A DNA stretch of 64,000 bases, from positions 558,001 to 622,000 of the forward strand of contig NZ_FQUC01000001.1 of NCBI RefSeq assembly GCF_900128985.1, given 5' to 3'. The stretch's first letter is position 1. The number at the start of each line of letters is the position of its first letter. The position numbers and the translations under genes were made by a program. Below, piece by piece: positions 54,309 to 63,478 of this stretch. Source of the DNA: Indolivaga macrotermitis. GTDB taxonomy: Bacteria > Bacteroidota > Bacteroidia > Bacteroidales > Dysgonomonadaceae. The notes below the pieces were generated by a model. That model made no database searches, was not told where the DNA came from, and worked only from the letters and a program-made list of their open reading frames with translations.

Positions 54309-55226
54309 ATGGTAAACTTAGAATGGTACAGAACGTTTAAAGCAATATATCAGCAGGGGACATTAACAAAAGCTGCTACAGAACTGATGGTTTCGCAGCC
54401 AAATGTGAGTGTACAGTTGTCTTCTTTAGAGAGCTATATAGGTCATGCCCTATTTATACGGTTACCCCGAAAAATGGTTCCGACCGAATATGGGAAACTA
54501 CTTTATACGCAGATTGTAGAGTCGATAGATAATCTGGAAAGGGTAGAAATCGAATTTAAGAAGTCGAGTATCCGTAAAGAGCCGACTATCCGGCTGGGAG
54601 TTCCTTCCGAGGTATTTTACACCTATTTATCCCAGAATATGAATCTCGTTAAATCACATCTCGTTGTCGAATATGGCCTTGCTATGGATCTTATCAATAA
54701 GCTAAGGAATGATGAGCTGGATATTGCATTTATAACTAAGCAGGACAAAAATCCGGACAGCCTGACATATGAATACTTGTATTCAGAATCATTTATGATA
54801 GTATGTAATGTGGATCACGATACAACCGAATTTGACCGATACATAGCGGATAATGATCTGGTGAAGGCCGAAAAATGGTTGAAGGCCCAAAGTTGGTATG
54901 CCTATGATACGAACCTGCCTCTGATTCGGCGGTTTTGGCGAAGTAATTTTCTGAAACGCCCTATTGTCAAGCTCAAAGCTGCTATTCCCGATAATATGGC
55001 GATACTAAAGGCTATCACTATGAGTGGTGGATTCGCCGTATCGTCGGATCTGATAGGAGGAGATACTTTAAAGAACGGACAGGTAAAGGTCGTTTGGAGA
55101 GGTATTATACCTGCAACGAACAGTTTACATCTGGCTTACGATAAAAACAAAATAGATCCTCGCCTTGTGGACGAAATGCGAGACTATATCACGCAAAGTA
55201 TGGATGGATATATAGATACCAAATAA
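54309..55226 (+). CDS. LysR-family transcriptional regulator
   Basis: 305 residues. The N-terminal winged helix is typical (WYRTFKAIYQQGTLTKAATELMVSQPNVSVQLSSLESYIGHALFIRLPRKMVPTEYG), followed by a periplasmic-binding-protein-like effector domain (about 90-300). It is divergent from yceI-dioxygenase-pirin and probably controls that unit and itself through the two inverted repeats between them. The inducer is unknown. Confidence 0.92.
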   Translation: MVNLEWYRTFKAIYQQGTLTKAATELMVSQPNVSVQLSSLESYIGHALFIRLPRKMVPTEYGKLLYTQIVESIDNLERVEIEFKKSSIRKEPTIRLGVPSEVFYTYLSQNMNLVKSHLVVEYGLAMDLINKLRNDELDIAFITKQDKNPDSLTYEYLYSESFMIVCNVDHDTTEFDRYIADNDLVKAEKWLKAQSWYAYDTNLPLIRRFWRSNFLKRPIVKLKAAIPDNMAILKAITMSGGFAVSSDLIGGDTLKNGQVKVVWRGIIPATNSLHLAYDKNKIDPRLVDEMRDYITQSMDGYIDTK

Positions 55227-55237
55227 GTGCTACATAG

Positions 55238-56941
55238 TTAGTACGTAAATTCGGTACTGTATTCGGTACTGTTTCCACAAGCATCGGTGGCAACCACTAT
55301 CAGGTTATGTGTGCCTTTAGACAGACGGTCGGGGTCGAATTTGTATGTATATACAGGTGATTTTATATCATTCTCGAATAAAGCGAATTTTCCGTCTATA
55401 GTACCCCTTACAGATGCGACACCGCTCAGGTTATCGGTTATACGTAAACGGATGGAGTCGGTTGATTTAGGTAGTGCAGCTTTTTTCTTTTTGGATGCTG
55501 CTGTAGTAACAGGGGAAATAGTAGGAGCCTGTGTGTCGGATGCAACGGCTAAACGTACCCCAAGTTCACGGATGTTTCCTGAGATTGTCCCGTTATTATA
55601 TGTTCCTCCTATCCATGACTTACGATTGCCTGTAAGTTGTACTATTCCATATTGTTTCTTGTTACTCAAAGGATCGAAGTTTAATTTGATCCTTACTTCG
55701 CCCGACTTATCAAGGGCTACAGGTGCCTGATTAACTGTGAAGACATCGGAAAAATAATCGGACGAAGCACTTTGAGATAAAGTAAAACATACATCGTTAT
55801 ACAGGTTTCCTTTGTTGATGATGAGCGAAAAGCGTTCGCTGATATATTTATTATCCTGATCCCAGATCATAACAAGAGAACAACCCGACGGACGGGGAAT
55901 ATCCTGCTGTTTACCGTTTACTGTAAACTTATAAATGGTAGAATTGCCGTACACATCCTGTAACGTATATTCTATATTATATGTGCGCTCTTCGTTGATA
56001 TTGATATAACCGCTGTTCTGAGTTTGGTAAAAGGGGAGTGTATTACCCGGCTCGACGAATGAATACATATAGAAAGATTTATTCAACCGCCAGTCAACAA
56101 AGTCGGTAAAGGTATTGATCATACGGCTTTGGTCGAAAGCAAACCGCGAGATATCATACGAAAATACCTGTTTGTCATCCACTTTCATACTTATCGTCCT
56201 CACTCCATAAATATTAGTTGTACCCGACATCCGGTCATATGCTTTAATTCCTAAACCTATCAGTCCCCATGCTTCTATGTTCTCTTGAGGAGAAGAATAA
56301 CTTCCGTCTTTAAGCTTAGTGATTGTTTGGCGTAAAGGTAGAAAAGTGCTATTGACAGCACCTCTTCCGGGTACAGGATAAGCTGCTATACCCCTGATTT
56401 CGGGAGCAACTTCGTCACGAATCATGCTTTTAAGAAAGGGCAAAGGGTCAAGAACATGCTCCGATTTGGTATCCCGTATTTCGAAATGCAGGTGGGGACC
56501 ACCGGAGCCTCCGGTATTTCCCGAATAAGCTACCACATCGCCTTTCTTTACCTTTATCTGATTAGCTTTTAAGGAGAGGTTTACTCTGTAACTTTCCTGT
56601 GCATATTGTTGCGACTTCACATAATCACTTATCTCCTTATTGAACCGGCTAAGATGCCCATATACAGTGGTCTGTCCGTTCGGGTGGTCTATATATAGTG
56701 CCAAACCGTATCCCGAAGGTGAAACTGATATTCTCGAAACAAACCCATCGGCAACACTATATACCGATTTGCCTTCTACGCCTTGTGTCTTGATATCCAG
56801 TCCGGCGTGGAAGTGGTTATTCCGTAATTCTCCGCAATTACCACTCAATAGAAGCGGAATATCCAATGGGCTACGGTAGTCCTGAGAAAAAGAGTTGATA
56901 CTGAAAAGAGATAAAATAAGTATGTAAGTTAATCTGTTCAT
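55238..56941 (-). CDS. M23-family peptidase (LytM-like)
   Basis: 567 residues with signal peptide. An M23 zinc peptidase domain lies near the N-terminus (LRNNHFHAGLDI with the first His and Asp, GGPHLHFEIRD with the HxH pair), followed by a long beta-rich region of Ig-like modules (LRITDNLSGVASVRGTIDGK). The order, catalytic domain first, is typical of Bacteroidota envelope peptidases. All four metal and catalytic positions seem present. It should cut peptidoglycan or a related envelope protein. It is 26 bp downstream of coaBC. Confidence 0.92.
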   Translation of the reverse strand: MNRLTYILILSLFSINSFSQDYRSPLDIPLLLSGNCGELRNNHFHAGLDIKTQGVEGKSVYSVADGFVSRISVSPSGYGLALYIDHPNGQTTVYGHLSRFNKEISDYVKSQQYAQESYRVNLSLKANQIKVKKGDVVAYSGNTGGSGGPHLHFEIRDTKSEHVLDPLPFLKSMIRDEVAPEIRGIAAYPVPGRGAVNSTFLPLRQTITKLKDGSYSSPQENIEAWGLIGLGIKAYDRMSGTTNIYGVRTISMKVDDKQVFSYDISRFAFDQSRMINTFTDFVDWRLNKSFYMYSFVEPGNTLPFYQTQNSGYININEERTYNIEYTLQDVYGNSTIYKFTVNGKQQDIPRPSGCSLVMIWDQDNKYISERFSLIINKGNLYNDVCFTLSQSASSDYFSDVFTVNQAPVALDKSGEVRIKLNFDPLSNKKQYGIVQLTGNRKSWIGGTYNNGTISGNIRELGVRLAVASDTQAPTISPVTTAASKKKKAALPKSTDSIRLRITDNLSGVASVRGTIDGKFALFENDIKSPVYTYKFDPDRLSKGTHNLIVVATDACGNSTEYSTEFTY

Positions 56942-56967
56942 CTTTTATTAATAGGTTTTATAATCTG

Positions 56968-58164
56968 TTAGCCTAAGGTTTGGTCTATAATGTCCTTTGC
57001 TACAGCTTTTTTGTCCTTCAACGGAAAATTCCGGCGGTTACCTTGCTTGTCAATTACGGCAATTTTATTGGTGTCGTGCTGGAATCCTGCACCTTTATCC
57101 TGCAATGAGTTGAGAACAATATAATCGAGGTTCTTTTTTTCTATCTTTTTTAACGCGTTTTGCTCTTCATTGTTCGTCTCCAAAGCAAAACCGATAAGTA
57201 GTTGTTCCGGCTGTTTTACTTTTCCGAGTGCTGCGGCAATATCCTTATTCGGAACCAGTTCGAGGGTAAGACCTGTATCATCCGTACGTTTGAGCTTGGT
57301 ATCGGCTTGTTCTTTAGGACGATAATCAGCAACGGCCGCACAAAGAATAGCTACATCCGATTGAGGGAATTCGGTAATAGCGGCCTGATACATTTCTTCG
57401 GCCGATTCTACATCGATACGCCTGATGTTCGGATGAGATACTTTCAGGGAGACAGGACCTGATATTAGAATCACTTCCGCACCCCGTTGGGCACACTCTT
57501 CAGCAAGGGCAAAACCCATTTTTCCTGAAGAATAATTACCTATAAAACGGACAGGATCGAGTTTTTCATAAGTTGGCCCGGCTGTTATCAGTATTTTTTT
57601 TTTTGACAGGCTTTCCTGCTTTTCAAAGTAAGAACGAATAAACCCGACTATGTTTTCGGGTTCTTCCATGCGTCCTTTTCCTATAAGGTGACTGGCCAAT
57701 TCTCCCGAAGCCGGTTCTATTATATGGTTGCCATACGACTGAAGCTGAGATATATTGCGACTGGTCGACGGGTGTGCAAACATATCCAGATCCATAGCCG
57801 GAGCTATGAATACAGGTGCTTTCATCGACATATAAGTGGTGATAAGCATATTATCTGCAATGCCGTTAGCCATTTTTCCTAAGGTCGACGCAGTGGCAGG
57901 CGCGATCAACATAAAATCAGCCCAAAGCCCGAGATCGACGTGGCTGTGCCAGGTTCCATCATTCGCACCGAAGAATTCACTGATCACAGGTTTACCTGTA
58001 AGAGCAGAGAGTGTGACAGGTGTTATAAATTCTTTTCCGGCAGGTGTTATTATAATTTGCACCTCGGCACCTTCTTTTACAAAAAGGCGGGCAAGCGATG
58101 CTGCCTTATAAGCTGCAATACTACCTGTTATTCCTAAAACGATATGTTTACCATTAAATGTCAT
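56968..58164 (-). CDS. coaBC: Phosphopantothenoylcysteine decarboxylase / phosphopantothenate-cysteine ligase
   Basis: 398 residues, both halves present. The N-terminal flavodoxin-like CoaC has GITGSIAAYKA and the catalytic His75 (WHSHVDLG), but the usual PAMN is PAMD (Asp125) and the usual catalytic Cys is Ser158 (GELASHLIGKGRM). The C-terminal CoaB half starts at ILITAGPTYEKLDPVRFIGNYSSGKMG and includes LCAAVADYRP. It performs two steps of coenzyme A synthesis. The substitutions are, from memory, shared by Bacteroidales relatives. Confidence 0.95.
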   Translation of the reverse strand: MTFNGKHIVLGITGSIAAYKAASLARLFVKEGAEVQIIITPAGKEFITPVTLSALTGKPVISEFFGANDGTWHSHVDLGLWADFMLIAPATASTLGKMANGIADNMLITTYMSMKAPVFIAPAMDLDMFAHPSTSRNISQLQSYGNHIIEPASGELASHLIGKGRMEEPENIVGFIRSYFEKQESLSKKKILITAGPTYEKLDPVRFIGNYSSGKMGFALAEECAQRGAEVILISGPVSLKVSHPNIRRIDVESAEEMYQAAITEFPQSDVAILCAAVADYRPKEQADTKLKRTDDTGLTLELVPNKDIAAALGKVKQPEQLLIGFALETNNEEQNALKKIEKKNLDYIVLNSLQDKGAGFQHDTNKIAVIDKQGNRRNFPLKDKKAVAKDIIDQTLG

Positions 58165-58284
58165 TGCTGGTGAAGATTTTATAGATACAGAAACACATTT
58201 GTATGTATATATGATACGAGACCGGAATTGATAATGTCCGGTTGTACCATCTGCAAAAGTAACAAAAAGGAACGAGACCCGATA

Positions 58285-58716
58285 TTACTGGCTTTTCTTT
58301 TTGAAAGTGAAATATTTATTGAAAAAGAATTGCAGGAATGCAATAATGCCGGTTGTAGTCAATTTGGCGATGTTTTGTATTATCTTCTGACTGAAAAATT
58401 CGAGATCAAATTGTCCTACAATAAAACCGTAAAGCTGTACCAGCAGCGGTAGTAAGATGGTGCTGATAACAATACCAATCCCGGCTATTCCGAAAAAAGA
58501 CAATGCCCTTTGTACGATTTTGTCTGTAGCTTTAAATGTGAAAAAGCTGTTTAGCAGGAAGTTGTTAATTATAGCAAGAACACAGCTGAGCACATGTGAT
58601 ACAATATAATTAATTCCTAAATAATCGCGAAACAGAAAAAAGGCAAGCCATTCTACTCCAAGACCTATAACGCCAACTAATCCGTATTTAATAAATTCCT
58701 TGTACGATTGTTTCAT
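58285..58716 (-). CDS. GtrA-family membrane protein
   Basis: 143 residues from the ATG at 58716; the frame is open for 53 codons upstream but those precede the -7 box (58735-58742). Four membrane helices (YGLVGVIGLGVEWLAFFLF, YIVSHVLSCVLAIINNFLL, FFGIAGIGIVISTILLPLLV, and a C-terminal one) and the motif NFLLNSFFTFK are typical of GtrA, a family of polyprenyl-linked sugar flippase-like proteins. No glycosyltransferase is adjacent. Confidence 0.88.
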   Translation of the reverse strand: MKQSYKEFIKYGLVGVIGLGVEWLAFFLFRDYLGINYIVSHVLSCVLAIINNFLLNSFFTFKATDKIVQRALSFFGIAGIGIVISTILLPLLVQLYGFIVGQFDLEFFSQKIIQNIAKLTTTGIIAFLQFFFNKYFTFKKKSQ

Positions 58717-58734
58717 TATATCTGTTTGAAAGGG

Positions 58735-58742
58735 CAAAGATA
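58735..58742 (-). promoter_or_regulatory. -7 box of gtrA-like gene
   Basis: TATCTTTG on the minus strand, 18 bp upstream of the ATG at 58716; it rules out the longer reading frame. Confidence 0.55.
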
Positions 58743-58830
58743 ATTGTTTATTTTTTCTGAGATTTCTCTTTTTCGACGAAAAGTTGACTAAAAAAACAGA
58801 TATATGGTTTATGGATACACCGAAAATGGT

Positions 58831-58838
58831 TACTTTTG
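58831..58838 (+). promoter_or_regulatory. -7 box of bifunctional nuclease-rsmE unit
   Basis: TACTTTTG fits TAnnTTTG, 60 bp before the GTG start at 58899. Confidence 0.45.
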
Positions 58839-58898
58839 ATATAGAAATCGATTGTATTGTGTAATTGTATAACAATTTCAGTCAAATTATAAAAGAGA

Positions 58899-59501
58899 GT
58901 GGCAGCAAATAAGATTAAATTATCAGTTCTAGGCTTTTCGTTTAACCAGACACAATCAGGGACATATGGATTGGTGCTGGCTGAAGATGGAGGTGTGCGC
59001 CGCCTGATGATTGTTGTGGGAACGCCCGAAGCCCAATCGATTGCCTTTAAGTTGCAGAACACCGAACCTCCGCGTCCGTTAACCCACGACCTGTTTTACT
59101 CGTTTATGGAAAGTTTCGGTATCGAGTTGGACGAGGTATTTATTTATAAATATGAAAACGGAGTGTTTTATTCAAAACTTTATTTTCGTCAGGAAGGTCG
59201 CGAAGTCGCTGTAGAGTCACGTACATCGGATGCAATAGGCATTGCTTTGCGTAGCAAGTCTAAGATATATACAACCGAAGAAATAATGCAGGATCTGGCT
59301 GTAGTATTTACAGAAGGAGATGAGGAAACAGCCTCTAAAGATATGTTTGCCGGTAATGACAGTACCAGTTATACCGATACATATGCATTGCTTAATCAGG
59401 AAGAACTGCAATCGATGCTTGACGATGCGATTGAACACGAAGATTATGAACTAGCATCTTTGCTGAGGGATGAGATGGAAAAGCGGGCTAAGAAACATTA
59501 A
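58899..59501 (+). CDS. Bifunctional nuclease (BFN) domain protein with UVR motif
   Basis: 200 residues, GTG start. The first 130 residues are the DUF151/BFN domain (GLVLAEDGGVRRLMIVVGTPEAQSIAFKL, VESRTSDAIGIALRSKSKIYTTEEIM). The C-terminus is a UvrB/UvrC-like UVR motif (LQSMLDDAIEHEDYELASLLRDEME), which in UvrB and UvrC mediates protein contacts. BFN domains have RNase/DNase activity in plants. Domain combination is common in Bacteroidota. rsmE follows 15 bp later. Confidence 0.88.
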   Translation: MAANKIKLSVLGFSFNQTQSGTYGLVLAEDGGVRRLMIVVGTPEAQSIAFKLQNTEPPRPLTHDLFYSFMESFGIELDEVFIYKYENGVFYSKLYFRQEGREVAVESRTSDAIGIALRSKSKIYTTEEIMQDLAVVFTEGDEETASKDMFAGNDSTSYTDTYALLNQEELQSMLDDAIEHEDYELASLLRDEMEKRAKKH

Positions 59502-59516
59502 GGAGAAATCTGAACA

Positions 59517-60221
59517 ATGGATAAGACTATATTTTTTGCTCCTGATATCCTTAAAGACCTGACCTTGCCGCAAGATGAGTCGGCTCATTGTGTACGTGTC
59601 TTACGGAAAAAAGAAGGAGACTATATATATATTACAGACGGAAAAGGTTGTTTCTTCGATGCCGAAATCGTAGAGGCTCATCAAAAGCATTGTATTGTAA
59701 ATATAGTACGTACTATCGAAGAACCGAAGCCTTGGACTAATAATCTGCATATAGCTTTTGCTCCTACTAAAAATCTGGATAGGGTAGAGTGGTTTACCGA
59801 AAAAGCAACCGAAATAGGAGTCGACCGTTTTACTCCTTTATTGTGCCGGTATTCCGAACGGAAAGAAATAAAGTTGTCCCGTATCGAGAAGATTCTGGTT
59901 TCGGCAATGAAACAGTCTCAAAAAGCATTTTTACCCCAATTAGACGAAATGATCCCGTTTTCTCAATTTGTAAAACAACCTTTCGACGGACAAAAATTTA
60001 TAGCACATTGTTATCCTCAGGAGAAAAAACTATTGAAAGATATTTATAAGCCCGGCGGAAATGTTTTGATACTGATTGGGCCGGAAGGAGATTTTAGTGA
60101 ACAGGAAGTCGGGTTGGCATTAGATAACGGGTTTGAAGCTATCAGTTTGGGAAATAGCCGCCTGAGAACAGAGACCGCAGCTTTGGTGGCATGTAATACT
60201 ATTCAGATAATAAACGGATAA
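59517..60221 (+). CDS. rsmE: 16S rRNA (uracil-1498-N3)-methyltransferase
   Basis: 234 residues of the SPOUT class. Features are the HCVRVLRKKEGD opening, AFAPTKNLDRVEWFTEKATEIGVDRFTPLL, IGPEGDFSEQEV and LGNSRLRTETAA, the knotted SAM-binding end. It methylates U1498 of 16S rRNA. Co-transcribed with the BFN gene. Confidence 0.95.
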   Translation: MDKTIFFAPDILKDLTLPQDESAHCVRVLRKKEGDYIYITDGKGCFFDAEIVEAHQKHCIVNIVRTIEEPKPWTNNLHIAFAPTKNLDRVEWFTEKATEIGVDRFTPLLCRYSERKEIKLSRIEKILVSAMKQSQKAFLPQLDEMIPFSQFVKQPFDGQKFIAHCYPQEKKLLKDIYKPGGNVLILIGPEGDFSEQEVGLALDNGFEAISLGNSRLRTETAALVACNTIQIING

Positions 60222-60231
60222 AGAAAAGATA

Positions 60232-60465
60232 TTAGCTGTTCTGTTTATTAAATTCTCTTAATTCGACTATCGCTTTATACAGTTTTTTACGGTAATACGA
60301 TTTTATACAGAATAACGATTCGTGACGTTTGATAGAATATTTTGTCACATTGTATTCGAGAGTGTGGCGTGCACTGGCAACAAAGGCATCTATCATCGGT
60401 TGAAGTAATGCTCTGTCTTTTTCTGCTTTCGATGGGTCTGTATTATTTTGAGAAACTTCAGGCAT
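60232..60465 (-). CDS. Small hypothetical protein
   Basis: 77 residues, basic at the C-terminus (YYRKKLYKAIVELREFNKQ), no signal or membrane segment. It stops ten bases from the rsmE stop on the other strand and starts 62 bp from the hemW stop. I recognise no family. The start is preceded by TATCTTTA, close to a -7 box. Could be a genuine small helical protein; confidence is moderate. Confidence 0.55.
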   Translation of the reverse strand: MPEVSQNNTDPSKAEKDRALLQPMIDAFVASARHTLEYNVTKYSIKRHESLFCIKSYYRKKLYKAIVELREFNKQNS

Positions 60466-60527
60466 AGAGAATAATTATCAGAATTGAGAAATAAAGATAG
60501 TGCATATTCAGGATATATGCGAACATT

Positions 60528-61658
60528 TTATTCGATATACATCAAATCACTCATAATAGAATCTGAGATAAATATTCCCTGACGGCTTATCTTATAGCGG
60601 TCACCTTCAGTAATAACATCTCCCGATTGAAGGTGCTTTCTTATATTTTTGTTGCAATAATCGAGAAACTCTTCACCGAATTGGTTCTTCAGGTCTGTAG
60701 TACTGATCCCCCACATTGTACGCATGCCCGTAAGGATAAAATCGTTATAACGGGTTGGTGGGTCTAGGTCTTCTTCTTCAATAAAAGGCTTTCGGTTCTC
60801 TATCCCTTGTATGTATTTTGCGATAGACGAAATATTCCAGCAACGGTTTTCTCGATTATAAGAGTGGGCAGACGGGCCTAGCCCCAAATATTTGGCTCCC
60901 AGCCAGTACGAACTATTATGACGGGAAAAATAACCTTCTTTCCCAAAGTTCGAGATTTCGTAATGAATAAATCCGGCTTGCTGTAACCTTTCTATCAGAA
61001 TGGAAAACATTTCGACACTGGTTTCCTCTTCAGCCGACTTTACTTCTCCTTTTTGAAGGAGGCGATATAGCTTTGTACCTTGTTCGTAAATCAGGTGGTA
61101 TGATGATATATGTTGAATGTTGAGACTGATAGCCTGATCAAGCGTTTTGTTCCACATCTCGATAGACAAGTCGGGCAGTCCGTACATAAGATCGATACTT
61201 ATATTCGAAAATCCGGCTTGCTGGCTAGCCTTTACAGTATTAATTGCTTTCTGTGCTGAATGCCGTCTGTTTAGAAATTGAAGCTGTGCGTCATCGAAGC
61301 TCTGTACTCCCATGCTCAACCTGTTGAATCCCACCCGCCTGAGCATATCTATATATTTTACAGATAAATCATCGGGATTGGCTTCGAGGGTTATTTCTAC
61401 ATTATCGGTAACTTCGAAAGCAGAGAATATGGCTTCGAATATGGCTTTAAAATCTGCTTCACTAAGTTGCGAGGGTGTGCCTCCCCCGAAGTAAATAGTT
61501 TCTATAGTTTCATTACCAATGTAATTGGCACGCAAAACCATCTCTTTGCATATGGCGTCTACATAAGGAGTCTTTTGATCCATATTGGTACGGGTGTAGA
61601 AATCGCAATAGATACACCTCGTCTTACAGAAAGGAACATGTATGTATATGACTGCCAT
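60528..61658 (-). CDS. hemW: Radical SAM heme chaperone HemW
   Basis: 376 residues. The iron-sulfur motif CKTRCIYC (C11, C15, C18, spacing Cx3Cx2C) is at the N-terminus, followed by YFGGGTPSQLS, EANPDDLS and RLSMGVQSF, the HemW pattern. The fourth Cys found in HemN is replaced by Phe in CDFY, as in HemW. It delivers heme to target enzymes rather than oxidising coproporphyrinogen. It starts eight bases after the acyl-CoA ligase gene. Confidence 0.92.
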   Translation of the reverse strand: MAVIYIHVPFCKTRCIYCDFYTRTNMDQKTPYVDAICKEMVLRANYIGNETIETIYFGGGTPSQLSEADFKAIFEAIFSAFEVTDNVEITLEANPDDLSVKYIDMLRRVGFNRLSMGVQSFDDAQLQFLNRRHSAQKAINTVKASQQAGFSNISIDLMYGLPDLSIEMWNKTLDQAISLNIQHISSYHLIYEQGTKLYRLLQKGEVKSAEEETSVEMFSILIERLQQAGFIHYEISNFGKEGYFSRHNSSYWLGAKYLGLGPSAHSYNRENRCWNISSIAKYIQGIENRKPFIEEEDLDPPTRYNDFILTGMRTMWGISTTDLKNQFGEEFLDYCNKNIRKHLQSGDVITEGDRYKISRQGIFISDSIMSDLMYIE

Positions 61659-61666
61659 TTACGGAA

Positions 61667-63478
61667 TTAGTCTTCGTACATTTTATCGATAATATCTTTG
61701 TAACGCTCGGCTACAACCTTTCGTTTTATTTTTAACGTATTGGTAAGCTCCCCGTTTTCCATTGTGAATGGTTCGGGTAATAGGGTAAAACGTTTTACTT
61801 TTTCGTAGGGGGCAAGCGATGCCTGTTGCATTTCTATACGGGTAGCTATCATTGTATTTACTATCCTGTCATTCACAAGTTCTTCCCGGGTAGGATATTC
61901 AATGTCATGCTCTTTTGCCCATTTCTCTACGGCATCGTAGTCGGGTACGATCAATGCGCTGACAAACTTTACATCATCTCCTATAACAGATATCATATCG
62001 ATAAACTTGTCATTGGCTATTAATGTCTCGATAGCTTGAGGTGCGATGTATTTACCATTAGAAGTTTTAAACAGGTCTTTGATCCTTTCTTTCAGAACAA
62101 TTGTATTTCCGTTGAGAATTTCACCGGCATCACCGGTTCTGAAAAATCCATCCTCGGTAAAGGCTTTGTCCGTTTCCTGAGGCTTTTTATAATATTCTTT
62201 CATAACGGTACGTCCTTTTACAAGGATTTCGTTATTCTCGGGGTCTATCTTCACTTCCAGCCCCGGCATTACTGTTCCCACCGATGAGAGCATAAAGTTG
62301 CGATCGGGGTAACATGTTACCGTAGCGGTGGTCTCGGTCAACCCGTATCCTATGATTAACGGGATATTCACTGATTGCAGAAATATATTAATTGTATCGG
62401 ATAAAGGAGAACCGGCACAGGGGAATAGAACACCTTTTTCGATGCCGATAACCATTTTCAGTATGCGGAAAACAGTATTGTTATAGAAGAAGAATTTCAA
62501 GCGGTTTCCTAATGGCGGCCTCAATCCGTGATTCTTATAATCGAGATTATGTATTCTACCTGTTTTTATAGAGTCAGTATATAGCCAGCGCATAATACCT
62601 TTCGAACTGTCGATCTTTTCGTTTACACCCTGATATACTTTTTCCCAGAAACGTGGAACGCTACACATTACCGTCGGGCGTATTTGCTTGATCGATTTCT
62701 GTATTTCTTTCGCATCGGTATTTATGGCGATGGTCATACCTTTATGTAAGGTATAATAAGTCCATGCTTTTTCGAATATATGTGCGAGAGGAAGGAAATT
62801 CATCGACAGGTCTTTACTCGAAAGCTTTGGAAGGCGCTCGTCATGTATCCTGAATACTTCCATAAAAGAAGAGTGTAACAATACTACACCTTTAGGTTCG
62901 CCGGTAGTACCCGATGTGTAAATAATGCAGGCAATATCGGTTTCGCGGATCGACTTTAGCCTGACAGATACTTTTACCATCGAGTCGGAATTCTCACCCG
63001 AAGCAATAAAATCATCAAAATAGATAGAGGTTGTATCTTCGGGGTGTTTTTTTACTTTCGGATCAAATATAATCAGCCTTTTGAGTACATCACTCTGCAT
63101 CTGTACCTTGTGCGCATTATTATATTGGAACTGCTCTCCTACAAATAATGTATGTATCTGGGCATCATTCACAATATATTCGACTTGCTGTGGTGAAGCG
63201 GTTGCATAGATAGGAACTGATACTGCCCTGTTTGCATATGCCCCGAATTCGGACAATAAATACTGATACATGTTTTGCGAATATATACCTATGTTTTCCT
63301 GGGTTTCAACGCCGGCCTCAGCCATAGCCCAAGCTGTCTTCATGATATATTCCGAAAAACGGTTCCATGAAATTGATAACCATTTATTCTGTACATTGTC
63401 TCTGTATTTCAATACAGTTCGCGATTTGTATTTGGTTGCACGCTTGTGTACCAGTTCTGCAAGGTGATAGTAACTCAT
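61667..63478 (-). CDS. Long-chain fatty acid-CoA ligase
   Basis: 603 residues of the ANL superfamily. The ATP-binding loop is IIYTSGTTGEPKGVVLL, with YGLTETTATVTC and the hinge motif GFFRTGDAGEI, then a C-terminal GKYIAPQAIETLI. It activates long-chain fatty acids as acyl-AMP and then acyl-CoA at the membrane. The gene precedes hemW by eight bases. Promoter: TAACTTTA (minus strand, about 63515-63508) is a one-mismatch -7 box. Confidence 0.93.
   Translation of the reverse strand: MSYYHLAELVHKRATKYKSRTVLKYRDNVQNKWLSISWNRFSEYIMKTAWAMAEAGVETQENIGIYSQNMYQYLLSEFGAYANRAVSVPIYATASPQQVEYIVNDAQIHTLFVGEQFQYNNAHKVQMQSDVLKRLIIFDPKVKKHPEDTTSIYFDDFIASGENSDSMVKVSVRLKSIRETDIACIIYTSGTTGEPKGVVLLHSSFMEVFRIHDERLPKLSSKDLSMNFLPLAHIFEKAWTYYTLHKGMTIAINTDAKEIQKSIKQIRPTVMCSVPRFWEKVYQGVNEKIDSSKGIMRWLYTDSIKTGRIHNLDYKNHGLRPPLGNRLKFFFYNNTVFRILKMVIGIEKGVLFPCAGSPLSDTINIFLQSVNIPLIIGYGLTETTATVTCYPDRNFMLSSVGTVMPGLEVKIDPENNEILVKGRTVMKEYYKKPQETDKAFTEDGFFRTGDAGEILNGNTIVLKERIKDLFKTSNGKYIAPQAIETLIANDKFIDMISVIGDDVKFVSALIVPDYDAVEKWAKEHDIEYPTREELVNDRIVNTMIATRIEMQQASLAPYEKVKRFTLLPEPFTMENGELTNTLKIKRKVVAERYKDIIDKMYED

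Noticed and set aside
58228-58452. 74-residue plus-strand frame
   Set aside because: Mostly antisense to the GtrA-family gene, with no promoter or recognisable content.
58717-58875. 53-codon N-terminal extension of the GtrA-family gene
   Set aside because: It lies upstream of and across the -7 box at 58735 and has no resemblance to the family.
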